From NCBI GenBank assembly GCA_964035575.1, contig OZ037914.1, forward strand, positions 692,176 to 756,175: a stretch of DNA of 64,000 nt, in the 5' to 3' direction. Under the pieces are notes generated by a model, which saw only the letters and a program-made list of their open reading frames with translations, was not told the DNA's origin and ran no database searches. Shown here in pieces: positions 9,920 through 20,751 of this stretch. The position numbers and the translations under genes are program-made. This DNA comes from Rhynchopus sp. YZ270_cl-10. Lineage: Eukaryota; Euglenozoa; Diplonemea; Diplonemida; Diplonemidae. How positions within the stretch are numbered: the first letter of the stretch is position 1; every line of letters starts with the position of its first letter.

Positions 9920-9980
9920 TAGTATTATGGAGCTCATCCTCGGGTGTCTTTGAGTCTACACTAATACAACAAAGTTTTCA
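9920..9980 (+). repeat. Family D hairpin
   Basis: Starts TAGTATTATGGAGC and carries an inserted TTTGAGT before CTACACTAATAC; the tail is AAAGTTTTCA. Confidence 0.75.
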
Positions 9981-10409
9981 CTGAAAACGGAGGGGGAAAA
10001 ATGTGAACAAAAAAAGGGTTTTAGATGCTCAGATGCGAATATCATAGGAAAAAAAGAATTCTTCCTTAAAAAGCAAGATGTGATGTTGCAAAAGAGGTAT
10101 ACACCCATTTAAATTTTACTTTAATTTTTTTTTGTCTAGCTTCCTTAGTTTGGGGTCTGGTCTCTCCCCTTATTCTAGAATGAGGGGACTTCAGGACTCC
10201 TTTTATATTCACTTTAGTATTTTTTGAACAATGTTGTTATTTTCCGTTTTGAAAAAATTCCCACAAAAAAAAAAGTTGTTGAAAAGTTGATCACGATTTA
10301 TTGTTCGCATTGTTTTATTACTCAGCTAAGTAAAAGCCATCATGTTTTGAGGTGTCATAAACTTATTACTGTGCGTTTAAATATTGGGTATTTGGACTCA
10401 ATTTTGTTA

Positions 10410-10442
10410 GGGATACTGTTCATGAGAGGGCTTTGTATTTCA
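10410..10442 (+). repeat. Family B hairpin
   Basis: GGATACTGTTCATGAGAGGG then CTTTGTATTTC, followed by AAGGCAACG and a T-rich tail. The loop carries CATGAGAGG in place of CACGAGAGG. Confidence 0.75.
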
Positions 10443-10766
10443 AGGCAACGTTTATTTATTTTTTGTTTTGTTTTGTTTTTTTTTGTAGACTGGATGTATT
10501 GTTTTTTTTTTGAGTTCGTTTGTGTACTTTCTCTTGAATGGAAAGTATATGAATTTGATTTGCACGCAGTAAATAACATTTTCCGCAATAATGCTAAGAG
10601 TACCTATCCACCTTAGTTTCTTTGAGCAAAACAACCTGCTCAATGAAAGGCTGCGTGACCGGTTTATTTATTGACACCCCTTTTTTTTTAAATTTTTTAT
10701 CTTTTCAAAATACCTCCAGAAAAATTATTTAAGTGTTTATCCACTGTCGCCCCCCTCTCTTTTGTT

Positions 10767-10800
10767 AAGGTGACTAAGCAATGAGGCTTGGGATCTTCTT
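10767..10800 (+). repeat. Family A hairpin
   Basis: AAGGTGACTAAGCA, ATGAGGCTTGG, then GATCTTCTT. The inner stem is CTAAGC/GCTTGG, with one G-U pair. Confidence 0.75.
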
Positions 10801-11714
10801 AACCAAAATTTTCCCTTTTTTTTTTCTTCTTTTTCCTTTTCTTTTGTGTTCGAACAAGACCCTCCCCCCAATCCTCAATGAAATGCGAAAAATGACACCC
10901 CTTTGTGACAATTTTTGATTGTCGCTGCAAAAAAGATAAAAAAAATGTGGTACAGAACGCACGGTATTGCCTTCACAGAGTACCATATTTTATTTTTTCT
11001 ATTTTTTTTTTCAAATTCAAAAATAAATGAAGCCCTCCCCCCACTCACCCCCACTGCCAGCTGTCTTATTGAGTTCGTCATGTTTTCCCTCCCCCTTTCT
11101 CCCTTTCTCTCTATCCCATCTTGTCCTTTTATTTTTGTGATCCCGTTTTCTCCCTTTTGTGTACTGTTTCGATTTTATTTTTGTGTAGGATGCCAGTGCT
11201 TCTCCTCGAGGCCTGGACATCTTACCATCGTTTTCCCCCTTTTTTTGAAAAAAAAAAAATATAAAAAAAACCTCAGGCTGCTTCCTCTGTTTCCCATATC
11301 CCCCTAAAAAAAAATTCCTGGTCTTATTCCCCCCATATAAACCCAGTTCAAAAGAAGAAAAGGCTGATTTCTTTTACTATTCAAGCGCGGCTCGATTTAA
11401 TCACTCAAAAAAAGCAAGAAAAAAAAATATACGAGAGTTAAAAAGGAATGTAAAAAAAATGAAGGAAAATGAAGAGAGTTGTATTGTCAAATTTTTTTTT
11501 TTTAGTTCTTCTTGGGAAATCGTCATTTCTTGTTGCCGCTTTTAAAAGAAAAAGAGAAAAAAGAGCACAATATCTGATTGTTTTATGTAAAAGTATAAAA
11601 AAAAGAAATAATAATACACGATACTTCTCTCTCTTTCTCTCTTCACATTTTTTTGGATACTAATCACAAGAGTCTTAGGCTCATTCATTCCAAACTTTTT
11701 TTTCTCTTTTTTTT

Positions 11715-11748
11715 GAGATCCACTGTCACGAAAGGGCTTTGTATTTCA
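11715..11748 (+). repeat. Family B hairpin
   Basis: GAGATCCACTGTCACGAAAG then GGCTTTGTATTTC; the left arm is weakened. Confidence 0.7.
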
Positions 11749-12172
11749 ACACATATTTTTCCTCTGATATTCTCTTTTTTTTGTTTTACAATAAGTGTTT
11801 TGAGCCTGCGCGGAAAGTATAGGAATTGGTTTATTTTTCTGATGAACAAACTTTTTAACACAGTCTTTTTTTTTTTTCAAAATTCAGCTTCTTTTTTTTT
11901 GCTGATTTTGCTTTACGGGATTGTGTCCTCCTCTCTCTCACCCCCTCCTTTTTTCCCCCCCTACGTTTTCCAATATCACCCAACGGAAAAAAAAAAACGT
12001 TTGAATTTCCATTTTTTTTGATTTTGATATTTTACCCCCCAAATGGGTTCTCTTATTAATGTTTTTTTTTTTTTTTGGTTTGAAGGCTTTTTGCTATACA
12101 ATGTTTTTACATCTCCCCCCAGACTCAGGAGGGAAGAAAAAAAGAAAAGAAAATGTTTTTACATTTTTTTGT

Positions 12173-12211
12173 TAGGTGACTAAGCAATATGAGCGCTTAC
12201 GTTTCATCTTA
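12173..12211 (+). repeat. Family A hairpin
   Basis: TAGGTGACTAAGC, loop AATATGAGC, then GCTTACG and TTCATCTTATAA. The loop differs from other copies while the arms are kept. Confidence 0.75.
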
Positions 12212-12556
12212 TAATTTTCTTCTTCTTCTTCTGATACCCTCTCTCTCTCTCTCGCTAACTAACCTCAAAAGAAACAAGCTCGTGCAAAAAAAAACTCCCC
12301 CCCCATCCCCTTTTTTTTCGTGCAGCATTGTATTAGCTTAGCCTGAAAGCCTTCATTTTCTTCATCAGTCTCGTGTCCCCCGTTGTCTTTTTCGACAAAA
12401 AAAACTTCATAAAAACCCCTTTCATATGCCCCCGTTGTCTTTTTTTTGCAGGGGTCAAAAAGCAACAAACATATCAAAAACTTCATAAAAACCCATTCAA
12501 AACCCTGATTGATCTTCTCAGTTTCAAGCGAATACTGTCTGAGTATTGGAATGTAA

Positions 12557-12610
12557 ATAGTGGAGTTCATCCTCGGGGTGTCTACACTAATACAAACCAA
12601 GTTTTCAAAA
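12557..12610 (+). repeat. Family D hairpin
   Basis: TAGTGGAGTTCATCC, TCGGGGTGTC, then TACACTAATAC and the tail ACCAAGTTTTCAAAA. Confidence 0.85.
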
Positions 12611-12659
12611 AAAAAATAGTAAATCTCTCAGGTGTGATAGCTGGAATGGAGTTTTTGCT

Positions 12660-13717
12660 TACCGTAATCGTAAAAATTGTGGACCGTAAAAATGTTCCAG
12701 TTTGCCAAAAAACCCCAAAAAGTTCCAGAATTTTTACGTTCCAACATTTTTTGGGGGGGTTTTTTTGTGTTAGCAGTTTTTGATTTTTTTGGTTTTTTTT
12801 TCCCCTTTTCCGTGGAAAAGGGGAAAGCGGGTGGATTTTTTTTTCCCCCGATGAAACCAGTGTTTTTTATAGGATTTGGAGTTTTTGGCTGACGGGGGTG
12901 CACAGGGCAAAAAAGTGGGTATATTTTTTTCCCCGCGGTTGACCATGCAACAGGGGATTAAAAAGGTTTTGGGGTTTTTCGCTGAAACTCGGTCAAAACT
13001 CGGTCGAACCCGGGTCCCCAACCCAGCTCAAGTTGGGGGCCTCCGGCGGAATATGGGAATTCCTCAGTTATCCAACTGCGGAGTTCGGCACTTCATTGAT
13101 ATTTGCACTAGACACACGTGGTACGAAGTACCAGCCGGCGGTCATGGCACCCAAAGGTTCCTGGCGAAGCCACGGTACGCAACATTTCTAAGAAATGATG
13201 ACATAAAATGGCACTTTCGTTGGTAATTATCTAAAATGAAAGTTTCTGGCGAAGCCACGGTACGCAACGTTTCAAAAAATTGCGCTTAAAATTGCACATT
13301 TTTACAGCCAAACAGAGAAGAGCTACACTTACAGCACCTGGGACGCAAAACAGTTATGTTTTCAGTTACGGAAACGCCGACTCCTTACTTCCTGGTGAGG
13401 CTCGCGAGAGCATGATGGGGAAGGTGAAGGGGGGGCAGAGTGGTAGGGGGGTGGGTCCCCCACCCCCAACCGCCCTGCCCCTCCGCCCCCAGGGGGGCCG
13501 CTAGGGGGTGCACTAGGGGGTGCGTGCACTCCTACACTGAATGAAACCAAAAACCGCTAAGTACTCGGCAGGCCAAAACCACATCTGGACCGTAATATAT
13601 CTGGACCGTAAAAATGTTCCAGTTTGCCAAAAAAACCCAAAAAGTTCCAGAATTTTTACGGTCCAAGTATTATACGGTCCAAAAATATTACGGTCCACAA
13701 TTTTTACGATTACGGTA
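12660..13717. mobile_element. 1.06-kb element with perfect 30-bp terminal inverted repeats
   Basis: TIRs are 12660-12689 and 13688-13717, both built on TACCGTAATCG and AATTGTGGACCGTAA. The 60-odd bp next to the left TIR (ATGTTCCAGTTTGCC to TTTTTACG) is repeated in the same orientation near the right end (13612-13662), and GGACCGTAA recurs around 13590-13690. No transposase-like frame was seen inside, so it is probably non-autonomous. A target-site duplication could not be defined; TA is possible. Confidence 0.8.
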
Positions 13718-14436
13718 TATTTTAGTCTTCATTGTGCACCCTCATGTGAATGTGCATTTTTTTTGTACTTTTTTTTTATTTTGAAGAAATCCCTGAAAGA
13801 TATGAAGTGTACCACAGTCGCATTTATCTTTCAATGGTTTCTCACCAGAGTATAGTATTGTGATGTTTTTTCTTTTTTTTTTTCTTTCAGTGCTTTTTTA
13901 AGGATACCAAAAAAGGTTGAGCTCCACATCGGAAAATTTCAGGTTGGTAGCTTAGCTAGCTGAATTGATCACCCCCTCAACACCCCGCAACAAACATCTT
14001 CTGCTTGTAGGTGTGTTGCTCCGAGTTGGGCAAAAATGGAGATTACCCCAAAAAAGAAAAAAAAAAAACAAAACAACTGCTTACCCTTTATCAAAGTCAG
14101 CATCCCTTTTTTTTTGTCAATTTTTTTGACCGTTCTTTAAAATTCCTGTTAAATATGTCCGATTGGTGACCATCTTTGTACCCACGGAGATTTAAAAAAA
14201 AACAGTGAAAACTGTCTGCGTTCACCTACACATCAAAAAACAAAAACCAACAGATTTATTCAAAGAAAAAATATACTTCTGGGTGACTGTGTTACCTGTA
14301 CACCGTATCCTGTTGGTTAGCGCCCTGTTGAGGTCAGAGGGTGTGTGCTCGTCTGGTTCTGTCCATGGTCTGGGGATGTCACATTTTTTTTTGTCGATTT
14401 TTTTTTTCTTTTACTTCATGAAATGAAGGGAGAAAT

Positions 14437-14590
14437 AGAAACAAAGCATTTTGAACACTTTGCGGTTCTGGGGGGGACGAACCGCGCTGCAGAGCCACGC
14501 CTCACCAAAACAGGTCGAGGTGTGTGTGTTGTGCGTTTCACCACAACCTCTCCCCCATGGGTTTTATCGTGTGATGAGTGTTCAGTTTCT
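14437..14590. repeat. 154-bp dispersed repeat (family J), copy 1
   Basis: A near-copy lies at 53227-53380 in the same orientation. Both have AGAAAC/GTTTCT ends and GAACAC/GTGTT next to them, so a small TIR element is likely. Shared core words include GCTGCAGAGCCACGCCTCAC and AACAGGTCGAGGTGTG. Confidence 0.8.
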
Positions 14591-14623
14591 GTACATTTTT
14601 TTCTGACTGCCTTTCTTTTCTTT

Positions 14624-14658
14624 AAGGTGACTAAGCACGAGAGGCTTAGGATCATCTT
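14624..14658 (+). repeat. Family A hairpin, consensus-like
   Basis: AAGGTGA, CTAAGC, loop ACGAGAG, GCTTAG, GA, TCATCTT. The tail is ATAAACTTTTC and then T-rich. Confidence 0.85.
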
Positions 14659-14983
14659 ATAAACTTTTCTTTGTTTGTTGACACCCTCATTTCTTTTAAA
14701 AAAGCTTGGCTAAGTATGAGAGTTTTCTTTTACATCTCATCTTGTCGATTTTTATTTCAAAACGCACGAAACCCCCATTACAGCAGACCGTATCCTCGCG
14801 TATCCACTATTACATAACCAACTTTCAAAAAAAGCTTCTTTTTTTTTTGAAATTTGTTGGAAATCAAATCAAAAAAAAATGTGTATGTCGCCACTGTCCC
14901 CCCTCTTTTGCAAATTGTGGAGAACCCTTTATTTTTCTTCATTTTTTTTCTTAGAACCTCTTTGCTTTCTTTTCATTTCGGTT

Positions 14984-15980
14984 AGGGTGGCACAACTTTT
15001 TTTTTTGTTTCCCGCTCGCTGACTCTGGGAAAAAAATGCGCGCGCGCGCAAAAAAAAAGTTTTAAAAAAAGTTTTGCCTGAAAAAAAGTTGTGGGAACAG
15101 GGTGATCCCGTGGGCTTTTTATATAAAATCGCCGCAGGGGCCCAAAAATGGGTGACCCAAAACACAGTTTTTTAGCATTTCCGGAATCCGTCCAGAAAGT
15201 GGTGGGGTCAATTTCGAAAATTGGACAATTTTTTGACCACTTAAATTTTTGAAAATGTGAGCCCGGTCACTAATACGTGGGTCCCAGTTTTGGCCAAAAC
15301 ATGCTGCTCAAAAAAGATCGGGTCTTTTGTTTGTGCGCTCAAAGCCGGGAAAACAAAAAGGTGAAAAAATGTGTTAAACTGAAGTACGGTTGTTGTGGTT
15401 AATTGAGTACTCAAAGAAAACAAACAAGCTTCTGTTTTTTTCAATCCGTTTTGTTTGCCCTGCAGCGCTGCCTCCAATCTTTTTAGAATTGACAACAAGT
15501 TGTTTTATCAAAAAAATTTTCCCCTGAAAATTTTTCAGCCCCAAAACATGCCGCCATTGGCATTTCCGGAATCTGTCCGCACTGTGGTGGGGTCAATTTG
15601 CCGAAATGGCCAAGTTCTCGGTTTTGGTCAAAAATGAGTGTGAGGTAAAGGGGCCAAGGTAAATCCCACAACTCAGATTTTCTCTCCCTGATGCTGAAAC
15701 CATGAAAATGCGCGAAAGCACCGGCATTTGCATTTCCGGAATCCGCCCGTTGTGTGGTGGGGTCAATTTGCCGAAATGGGGGAGTTTTTATAAATTTTGG
15801 TCAAAATCGTGTACAACCCGGTGAAGAAAAAATATTTTCACTAAAAAAAACCCCCCAAATGTCCACCAGTACTCAGTACCCAGTACCGAAACTTTTTTTC
15901 CACCAAACTTTTTTTTTTTTGAATCTCGAAAAAAAAATGCGCGCGCGAGCGGGAAACAAAAAAAAAAGTTGTGCCACCCT
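14984..15980. mobile_element. 1-kb TIR element holding nested repeats
   Basis: Arms 14984-15019 and 15945-15980 are reverse complements (AGGGTGGCACAAC, T-run, GTTTCCCGCTCGC). Inside are three CATTTCCGGAATCC units (family I) near 15178, 15562 and 15732, and the second copy of the 207-bp repeat. It has no recognisable coding region and looks like a composite element with later insertions. Confidence 0.75.
15310..15516. repeat. 207-bp dispersed repeat, copy 2 (inverted)
   Basis: Reverse complement of 2453-2659, with only isolated substitutions, for example in CTTTGAGTGCACA against CTTTGAGCGCACA. It lies inside the TIR element 14984-15980. Confidence 0.85.
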
Positions 15981-16346
15981 TAAGAAAAGAAAGTATATGA
16001 AATTATTTCATTAGATGTTATGTTATGTCGCATGAGAAGCTGGCACATTCATCTTCCCTTTTTCTTTATGACCTTTTTTTTTCCACTCTGTGATGGAGAA
16101 AAAAAAATACTAATGAAACTTTGCTAATATTGTAACCTTGTTCCCCCTGTGCTCCCAACCCCAGTCTAGTCCACTTCCCCCCCTTTCCCCTGCCTTTTTT
16201 TCTTTTATATGCACGGTTGGGTTTCCACTCTTACTGAGTGCATGGTCTGGCGATGAGACCGACGAAAACAACGGAAAAAAAAATGTATGTGCACAGAACC
16301 CGTCTTCGGACAGGTGATTGTCGAAACCACAAAAAAAAACATACAT

Positions 16347-16404
16347 TAGTACAGTGGAGCACACTCTAGGGTGGCTACACTAATACAAACCAAGTTTTCA
16401 AAAA
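16347..16404 (+). repeat. Family D hairpin
   Basis: GTACAGTGGAGCACACTC, TAGGGTGGCTACACTAATAC, then ACCAAGTTTTCAAAA. Confidence 0.85.
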
Positions 16405-16756
16405 AAAAAAAAACATAATCTATCAACATACCCTATATGATGTACAGAGGTACATTCGTCTTACAGCTCTTCTCCCTGTTTTATTTTATTTTATTTTATT
16501 TTTTTGTGTGTATGTGTAGCGTAGAACCTCAGCCCCAAAACAGACACCAGTTTCCCCGATTGCTTTCGAACCGAAATAGCACCATTAGCTGACAGGTATT
16601 AACAAACGGGATGTTTGGAAAATGTTTGTGTAAAAGGGTTGAGAAAAAAAAGAAGAAACAAATGGCACTACGTTTTTCACCCTCAGGTTCTGTCTTCGAA
16701 AACCTATTCTATGAAAGGTTGGCTGGCAAGATTGGGGCATGCAAAAAAAAGAGTTT

Positions 16757-16820
16757 AGTATAGTGGAGCACACTCTAGCCTAGACTAGGGTGCGCTACAC
16801 TAATACAACCAAGTTTTCAA
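16757..16820 (+). repeat. Family D hairpin with extended apical stem
   Basis: An insertion turns the tip into CACTCTAG, CCTAGA, CTAGGGTG, lengthening the stem instead of breaking it. It lies just upstream of the orphan frame 16925-17425. Confidence 0.85.
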
Positions 16821-16924
16821 AAGAAGAAGAAAAAAATCTGTACTTCATTGGTCCCCACCAGTGGAGTCCCCCATACAGGAGGAAGGGAGGGGGTTCGCCC
16901 TCTCCCACCATACTACACGCGAAT

Positions 16925-17425
16925 ATGACTCTCCTTTTAAGGAGATATGATATGGCGATTGCTCAGTCGCGGGCTATGATGGATGAGGCGGTGACTGAGG
17001 AAAAGTGGTGTGCTGCGGCCGACCTGGTGTCAGCTGCATGCACTCTATCGGGGCTGATCTCGCAGCTCACGATAGAGGTAGCAGAAGAGGAAACGGCGGT
17101 GCAACCGCCACATGACGAGACACCGCGGGCCGTAGCGCTTGCGATGTTGGTGCGAGCAGCAGCAGCGACTTGCACCGAAGACGAGACACCCGGCGCCTGC
17201 TTCCCCGCAGGAGCCACCACAACAGCGACCCCCACCATGACGTGCACCACCGGTGGGAAGGTCAAGACGCCTCACAAGGCGCTGAAGAACAAGCCCCCGC
17301 CGCCGCCCCCACCCGACCGTGGGTTGACTGCAGCCAGGAAGCCAGTGCCGCCGCCGCCGCCCAATCGAGACTGGACGACGACGACCGCCATGAGCATTGC
17401 ATGGAGTAACTCCGGCATCACTTAG
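16925..17425 (+). CDS. Orphan 166-residue Pro-rich protein
   Basis: This frame has clearly higher G+C and coding-like composition in the middle of T-rich repeats, which is the main support. The N-terminal half (residues 1-60) looks helical and Ala-rich, with a DLVSAACTLSGLISQLTIEV stretch. The C-terminal part has two poly-proline runs (about 119-125 and 139-144), which could bind profilin or SH3/WW-type domains, but no such domain gene is nearby. The frame is open upstream into a family D hairpin, so ATG 16925 was chosen. Family D hairpins flank it closely on both sides (16757-16820 and 17434-17486). No family recognised; it may also be a captured gene fragment. Confidence 0.5.
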   Translation: MTLLLRRYDMAIAQSRAMMDEAVTEEKWCAAADLVSAACTLSGLISQLTIEVAEEETAVQPPHDETPRAVALAMLVRAAAATCTEDETPGACFPAGATTTATPTMTCTTGGKVKTPHKALKNKPPPPPPPDRGLTAARKPVPPPPPNRDWTTTTAMSIAWSNSGIT

Positions 17426-17433
17426 ACGCGTGT

Positions 17434-17486
17434 AGTATAGTGGAGTTCATCTTCGGGTGTCCACACTAAAACAACCAAGTTTTCAA
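17434..17486 (+). repeat. Family D hairpin
   Basis: AGTATAGTGGAGTTCATC, TTCGGGTGTCCACACTA, then AACAACCAAGTTTTCAAAA. It lies 8 bp after the orphan's stop codon. Confidence 0.85.
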
Positions 17487-17956
17487 AAAAAAAAAACATT
17501 CCCCCTTTGTTCCCCTAGGTACAATGCTCTAACAATGTGCTGAGGGTGAAGAAAAAAAAAATATTTTCAGAGAACAATGCGGCTTGCTAAAAGGGGGTGT
17601 CAAACACAAGATGTAGCTCTTTGTGTTAGATTTTCTATTTTATCCCTTTAAGTCTAATGTAAAAGGTACCTTTTGTATTCGGTACCCCCCTAGTAAGGCA
17701 TTAGCAGAGAGGGAGGTGGCGTCTGTGCTTCCGCATCGTTCTTGTTTCTCTCAACTTAAAATTAAAATAAGAATAGGAAAAGAAGAAGGGCACGAAAAAA
17801 GGAGTTCCTTCCTAGACTCCTATTCTCTAAGTTTCCGTTTTTTTTTTTTAACTTTATCACTATTGCCCTTCAGTGGTGTGTACAAAAAAAAATTGTTTTG
17901 AACGAAAAAAAAAACAAAGAAAATAAGACACACGCTAGTTTATGATCAATATTTTT

Positions 17957-17996
17957 TTCTGCGTCCGCCGATTGTACGGTGCGGCGTTTTGCACTT
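17957..17996 (+). repeat. Family C hairpin
   Basis: TCTGCGTCCGCCGATTGTAC, GGTGCGGCG, TTTTGCAC, with the tail TTTTCAACTTC. Confidence 0.65.
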
Positions 17997-18116
17997 TTCA
18001 ACTTCTCTCTTTTTTTTTTTGCTTTGCATTGTTTCGTTGCTTTCCTTATCTGCAATGGCAAATAATTCACTCTCTCTCTCCCCCCTCATTACTCTCTCAT
18101 CAAGAAAACAAGCAAA

Positions 18117-18163
18117 TAGTGGAGTACACTCTAGGGTGGCTGCACTACAACAAAGTTTTCAAA
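18117..18163 (+). repeat. Family D hairpin, short form
   Basis: TAGTGGAGTACACTC, TAGGGTGGCTGCACTA, then CAACAAAGTTTTCAAAA. Confidence 0.8.
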
Positions 18164-18402
18164 AAAATAAACACCTTTTTTTTTTTTTTTTTGGGAGTTT
18201 TTGCAACGAAACTCCGATTTGTCTGATATATGCGCTCAAGAGCATTTATCTTTCAATTTTTTGTTTTTTGTTTTCTTCCAGCACAACAACACCAATCTAG
18301 ATTTTTGCAATAAACAAAAAATGGTTTTATCCACCCCATCCATAAAATCATTGAGCAAAACAAGAGAGAACCAACCATATTTTTTTATAACGAATGTGAT
18401 CA

Positions 18403-18435
18403 AAGGTGACTAAGCAACGCGCTTAGGTTCATCTC
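18403..18435 (+). repeat. Family A hairpin, short loop
   Basis: AAGGTGACTAAGC, loop AAC, GCGCTTAGG, TTCATCTC. The stem is kept although the loop is cut to a few bases. Confidence 0.8.
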
Positions 18436-19125
18436 TAAAACTTTTCTTTTTTTATTTTATTTTTCAACTATTCATGCCCACCTCCACTTCACGCCTTTTT
18501 TACTTCTTCCAAAAGAATGATGGGGTCATTTTTTGATCCCCCCCTCCTCCCTATGCTATCAATTTATTGATTTGCATATGTCGAAAATACTTCTTCCAAT
18601 TCGGTGATTTCCCCTTTTTTTTTGCCACTTTTTTGTCGACTCTGGCTCTCAATTCGAATGACCTGAGAAGCCTTGTTCACAAACTCTCCCTCCTTATCCT
18701 CTCCGACCCTTTTTATTTGCACTCTTGCGATGAAAAAGGTGTCCTGCACGTTATCGCTTTATTGATTTTATACAAGGTGGTTAAAATACAGAGAACCTTG
18801 TGGTCATTGGTACAAAAAAATAAATGTTTCTCTTTATTGATTCCGTTAGGTGAAGCAAAAATGAATTAACTTGTTGTTTGCTTTGTCGTTTCATCGTTGG
18901 TTTACTACGGCGAAACCCCAAAATGTGTGTAAAAAAACCAAAAGTTAAGTCATTTGCTTTACTGTCGTGCAGTACTCCAAAAAAACACTGGGTAGAGGTG
19001 ACACGTACCCATATCCAAGAGGTGTACTGCAGGTTGGAAGGTTGACACATAATGGAAAAATATCTATATTCTCACAAAGGAAATAGAGAAGATTTTGAAG
19101 AAGATACATTTTTTTTTTGTTTGTG

Positions 19126-19190
19126 CCTTCATCCGGATGGCTGGCATCGTACAGTGTCAGTCGGAAGGTGTCTGCATCAATGACTATTCC
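19126..19190 (+). repeat. Family F repeat (CATCCGGATGGCTGGCATC)
   Basis: TTCATCCGGATGGCTGGCAT, CGTACAGTGTCAGTCGGAAG, GTGTCTGCATCAATGACTA. Four other copies lie at 21566, 23330, 24033 and 33966. Confidence 0.8.
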
Positions 19191-19286
19191 TTATTATGTT
19201 ATTTTTTAAATTTTTTTATTCGATGGGGGTTTTGATGAGCTGCAAAGTGGCCACAAATCACACATCTATATTTTTATTTTTATTCT

Positions 19287-19334
19287 GATAAAATTGTTGG
19301 AGTAGTGCAGTTGCCTACTCCAACAAATTTTATC
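19287..19334. repeat. Fold-back hairpin (family M)
   Basis: GATAAAATT and TTGGAGTAG pair with CTACTCCAA and AATTTTATC around a short TGCAGTTGC loop. Related but looser copies lie at 28446-28508 and 34901-34964. Confidence 0.8.
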
Positions 19335-19380
19335 ATGTCATTCTCTGGAAATTCTCTACCGACCCCGACCCCCCAGAGAG

Positions 19381-19423
19381 GTGTCTGCGCCTGCCGATGT
19401 ACGATGAGGCGTGTTTTTTGCAC
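19381..19423 (+). repeat. Family C hairpin
   Basis: GTGTCTGCGCCTGCCGATGT, ACGATGAGGCGTGT, TTTTTGCAC. GCGCCT and AGGCGT face each other. Confidence 0.65.
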
Positions 19424-20751
19424 TTTCAAAAAAAGGGGGCAGAACGTATTACGATCTCAACTCCTGCTTGCTATGTTAAAACTAAAGCGCGGTGGATGTT
19501 GTCGTAGTTTTGCCTTTTTATTATATTTTTTTTTGCAACGTTGTCTGTAATATTCTCTCTACTATTCAAGTAGAGGTTGTTTTTTGTTTTTCTTCTACAT
19601 CTCCCTCTTTTTATCTTATGCAATGTGTCTCGGGTGTTTAACTGCCTTTTCTTTCAAATCTGCAGCTCGTCAGTGTTGTATTGCTCAACCCAAGCGCGGT
19701 AACCAGAAAAAGCGGGGAAAAAAAAAACATCTGGTTTTGTTTTGACATTGTAAAGTTTTGAAGTGAGGGTTTTTTGTGTCGAAAAATGAAAAGAACAGTG
19801 ATTGATTAGGAAGAGAAGTGATATTACTATTCAAGGTTGCATGATTTCCCCCCCAATAAGACCAGGTTATAATTACCCCTTCCCTTTTTTTTTGCATGAG
19901 CTTACCTCTTTTCTGATGGATGTATCAGATTTCTCCCCTCTTCTTTTGTTTTGTTTTTACCCACTTTCTTATTTGTCTTGTCCTTGTTTTTTTTTTTGTT
20001 TTGGGTAAATTTTTCTCAAAAAGCCCCGTTTTTGACTTTTTTGACTTTTTTTTTTGCTCCACACACCCCCCCACCAGCAGAGTTGAAGCCCTGAATAATC
20101 TAACCTAAAAAAAAAAAAACAAAACAAAACAAAATCAAAATTGCCTTTTTTTTTCCTCCCCCGTCTTTTGTAATCCACTCACCCTACTCCATTCACTTCC
20201 CTCCAACCCATTTTTTTGAAATGTTACTTTTTATATTTTTTTGCAGTGTGGAGGCAAAGTTCATTATTTTGAACTTTCTTTTTTTTCTCTTTTTGCCATC
20301 CCTGCCACCCCTCCCATCCCGCATGACGACTCAGATAAAAGATGAAAATAACGACGTTTTTTTAAAAAAAGGGGAACAAAGATTTTTATAGTGATTGTCG
20401 ATATAACAAGTTAGAGGGGAGATTTAGGGAGGAGTGTCGTAATGTTACACACTATATCAAACCCCCCTTTTTTTCTTATTCCTACGAAGCTTGTTATTAA
20501 AAGGAGAAATAGTATTTACCGGGGTACGGTCGCCAAATCATCCCTCAAACAGGAGGATGCAATCAATGAAGAAGAAAAAAAAGCAACTTTACTTTACCTA
20601 CCCCGATCCTGCTATTTCCAGATGGAAACTACGAAATGGATTGTAGGACTGCATGGTTGGGGGGGGGGGGGGGGGGGGTCCAGCCTGAGTAATAAAAAAG
20701 GGGGGTTTTCGGCCCAAAAAGCCCAGACCCCAGACCCCCGGCCACAACCTA

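Larger units (their letters stand above)
9278..16924. other. Long repeat-filled intergenic region
   Basis: No gene supported over 7.6 kb. It contains hairpins of families A, B, C, D and E, a 1.06-kb TIR element (12660-13717), a 154-bp repeat (14437-14590) and a 1-kb TIR element holding other repeats (14984-15980). T-tracts and A-tracts are frequent. 13410-13530 is strongly G/C-rich. Short frames here, for example 10224-10616 and 10915-11307, are made of homopolymer runs. Confidence 0.6.
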
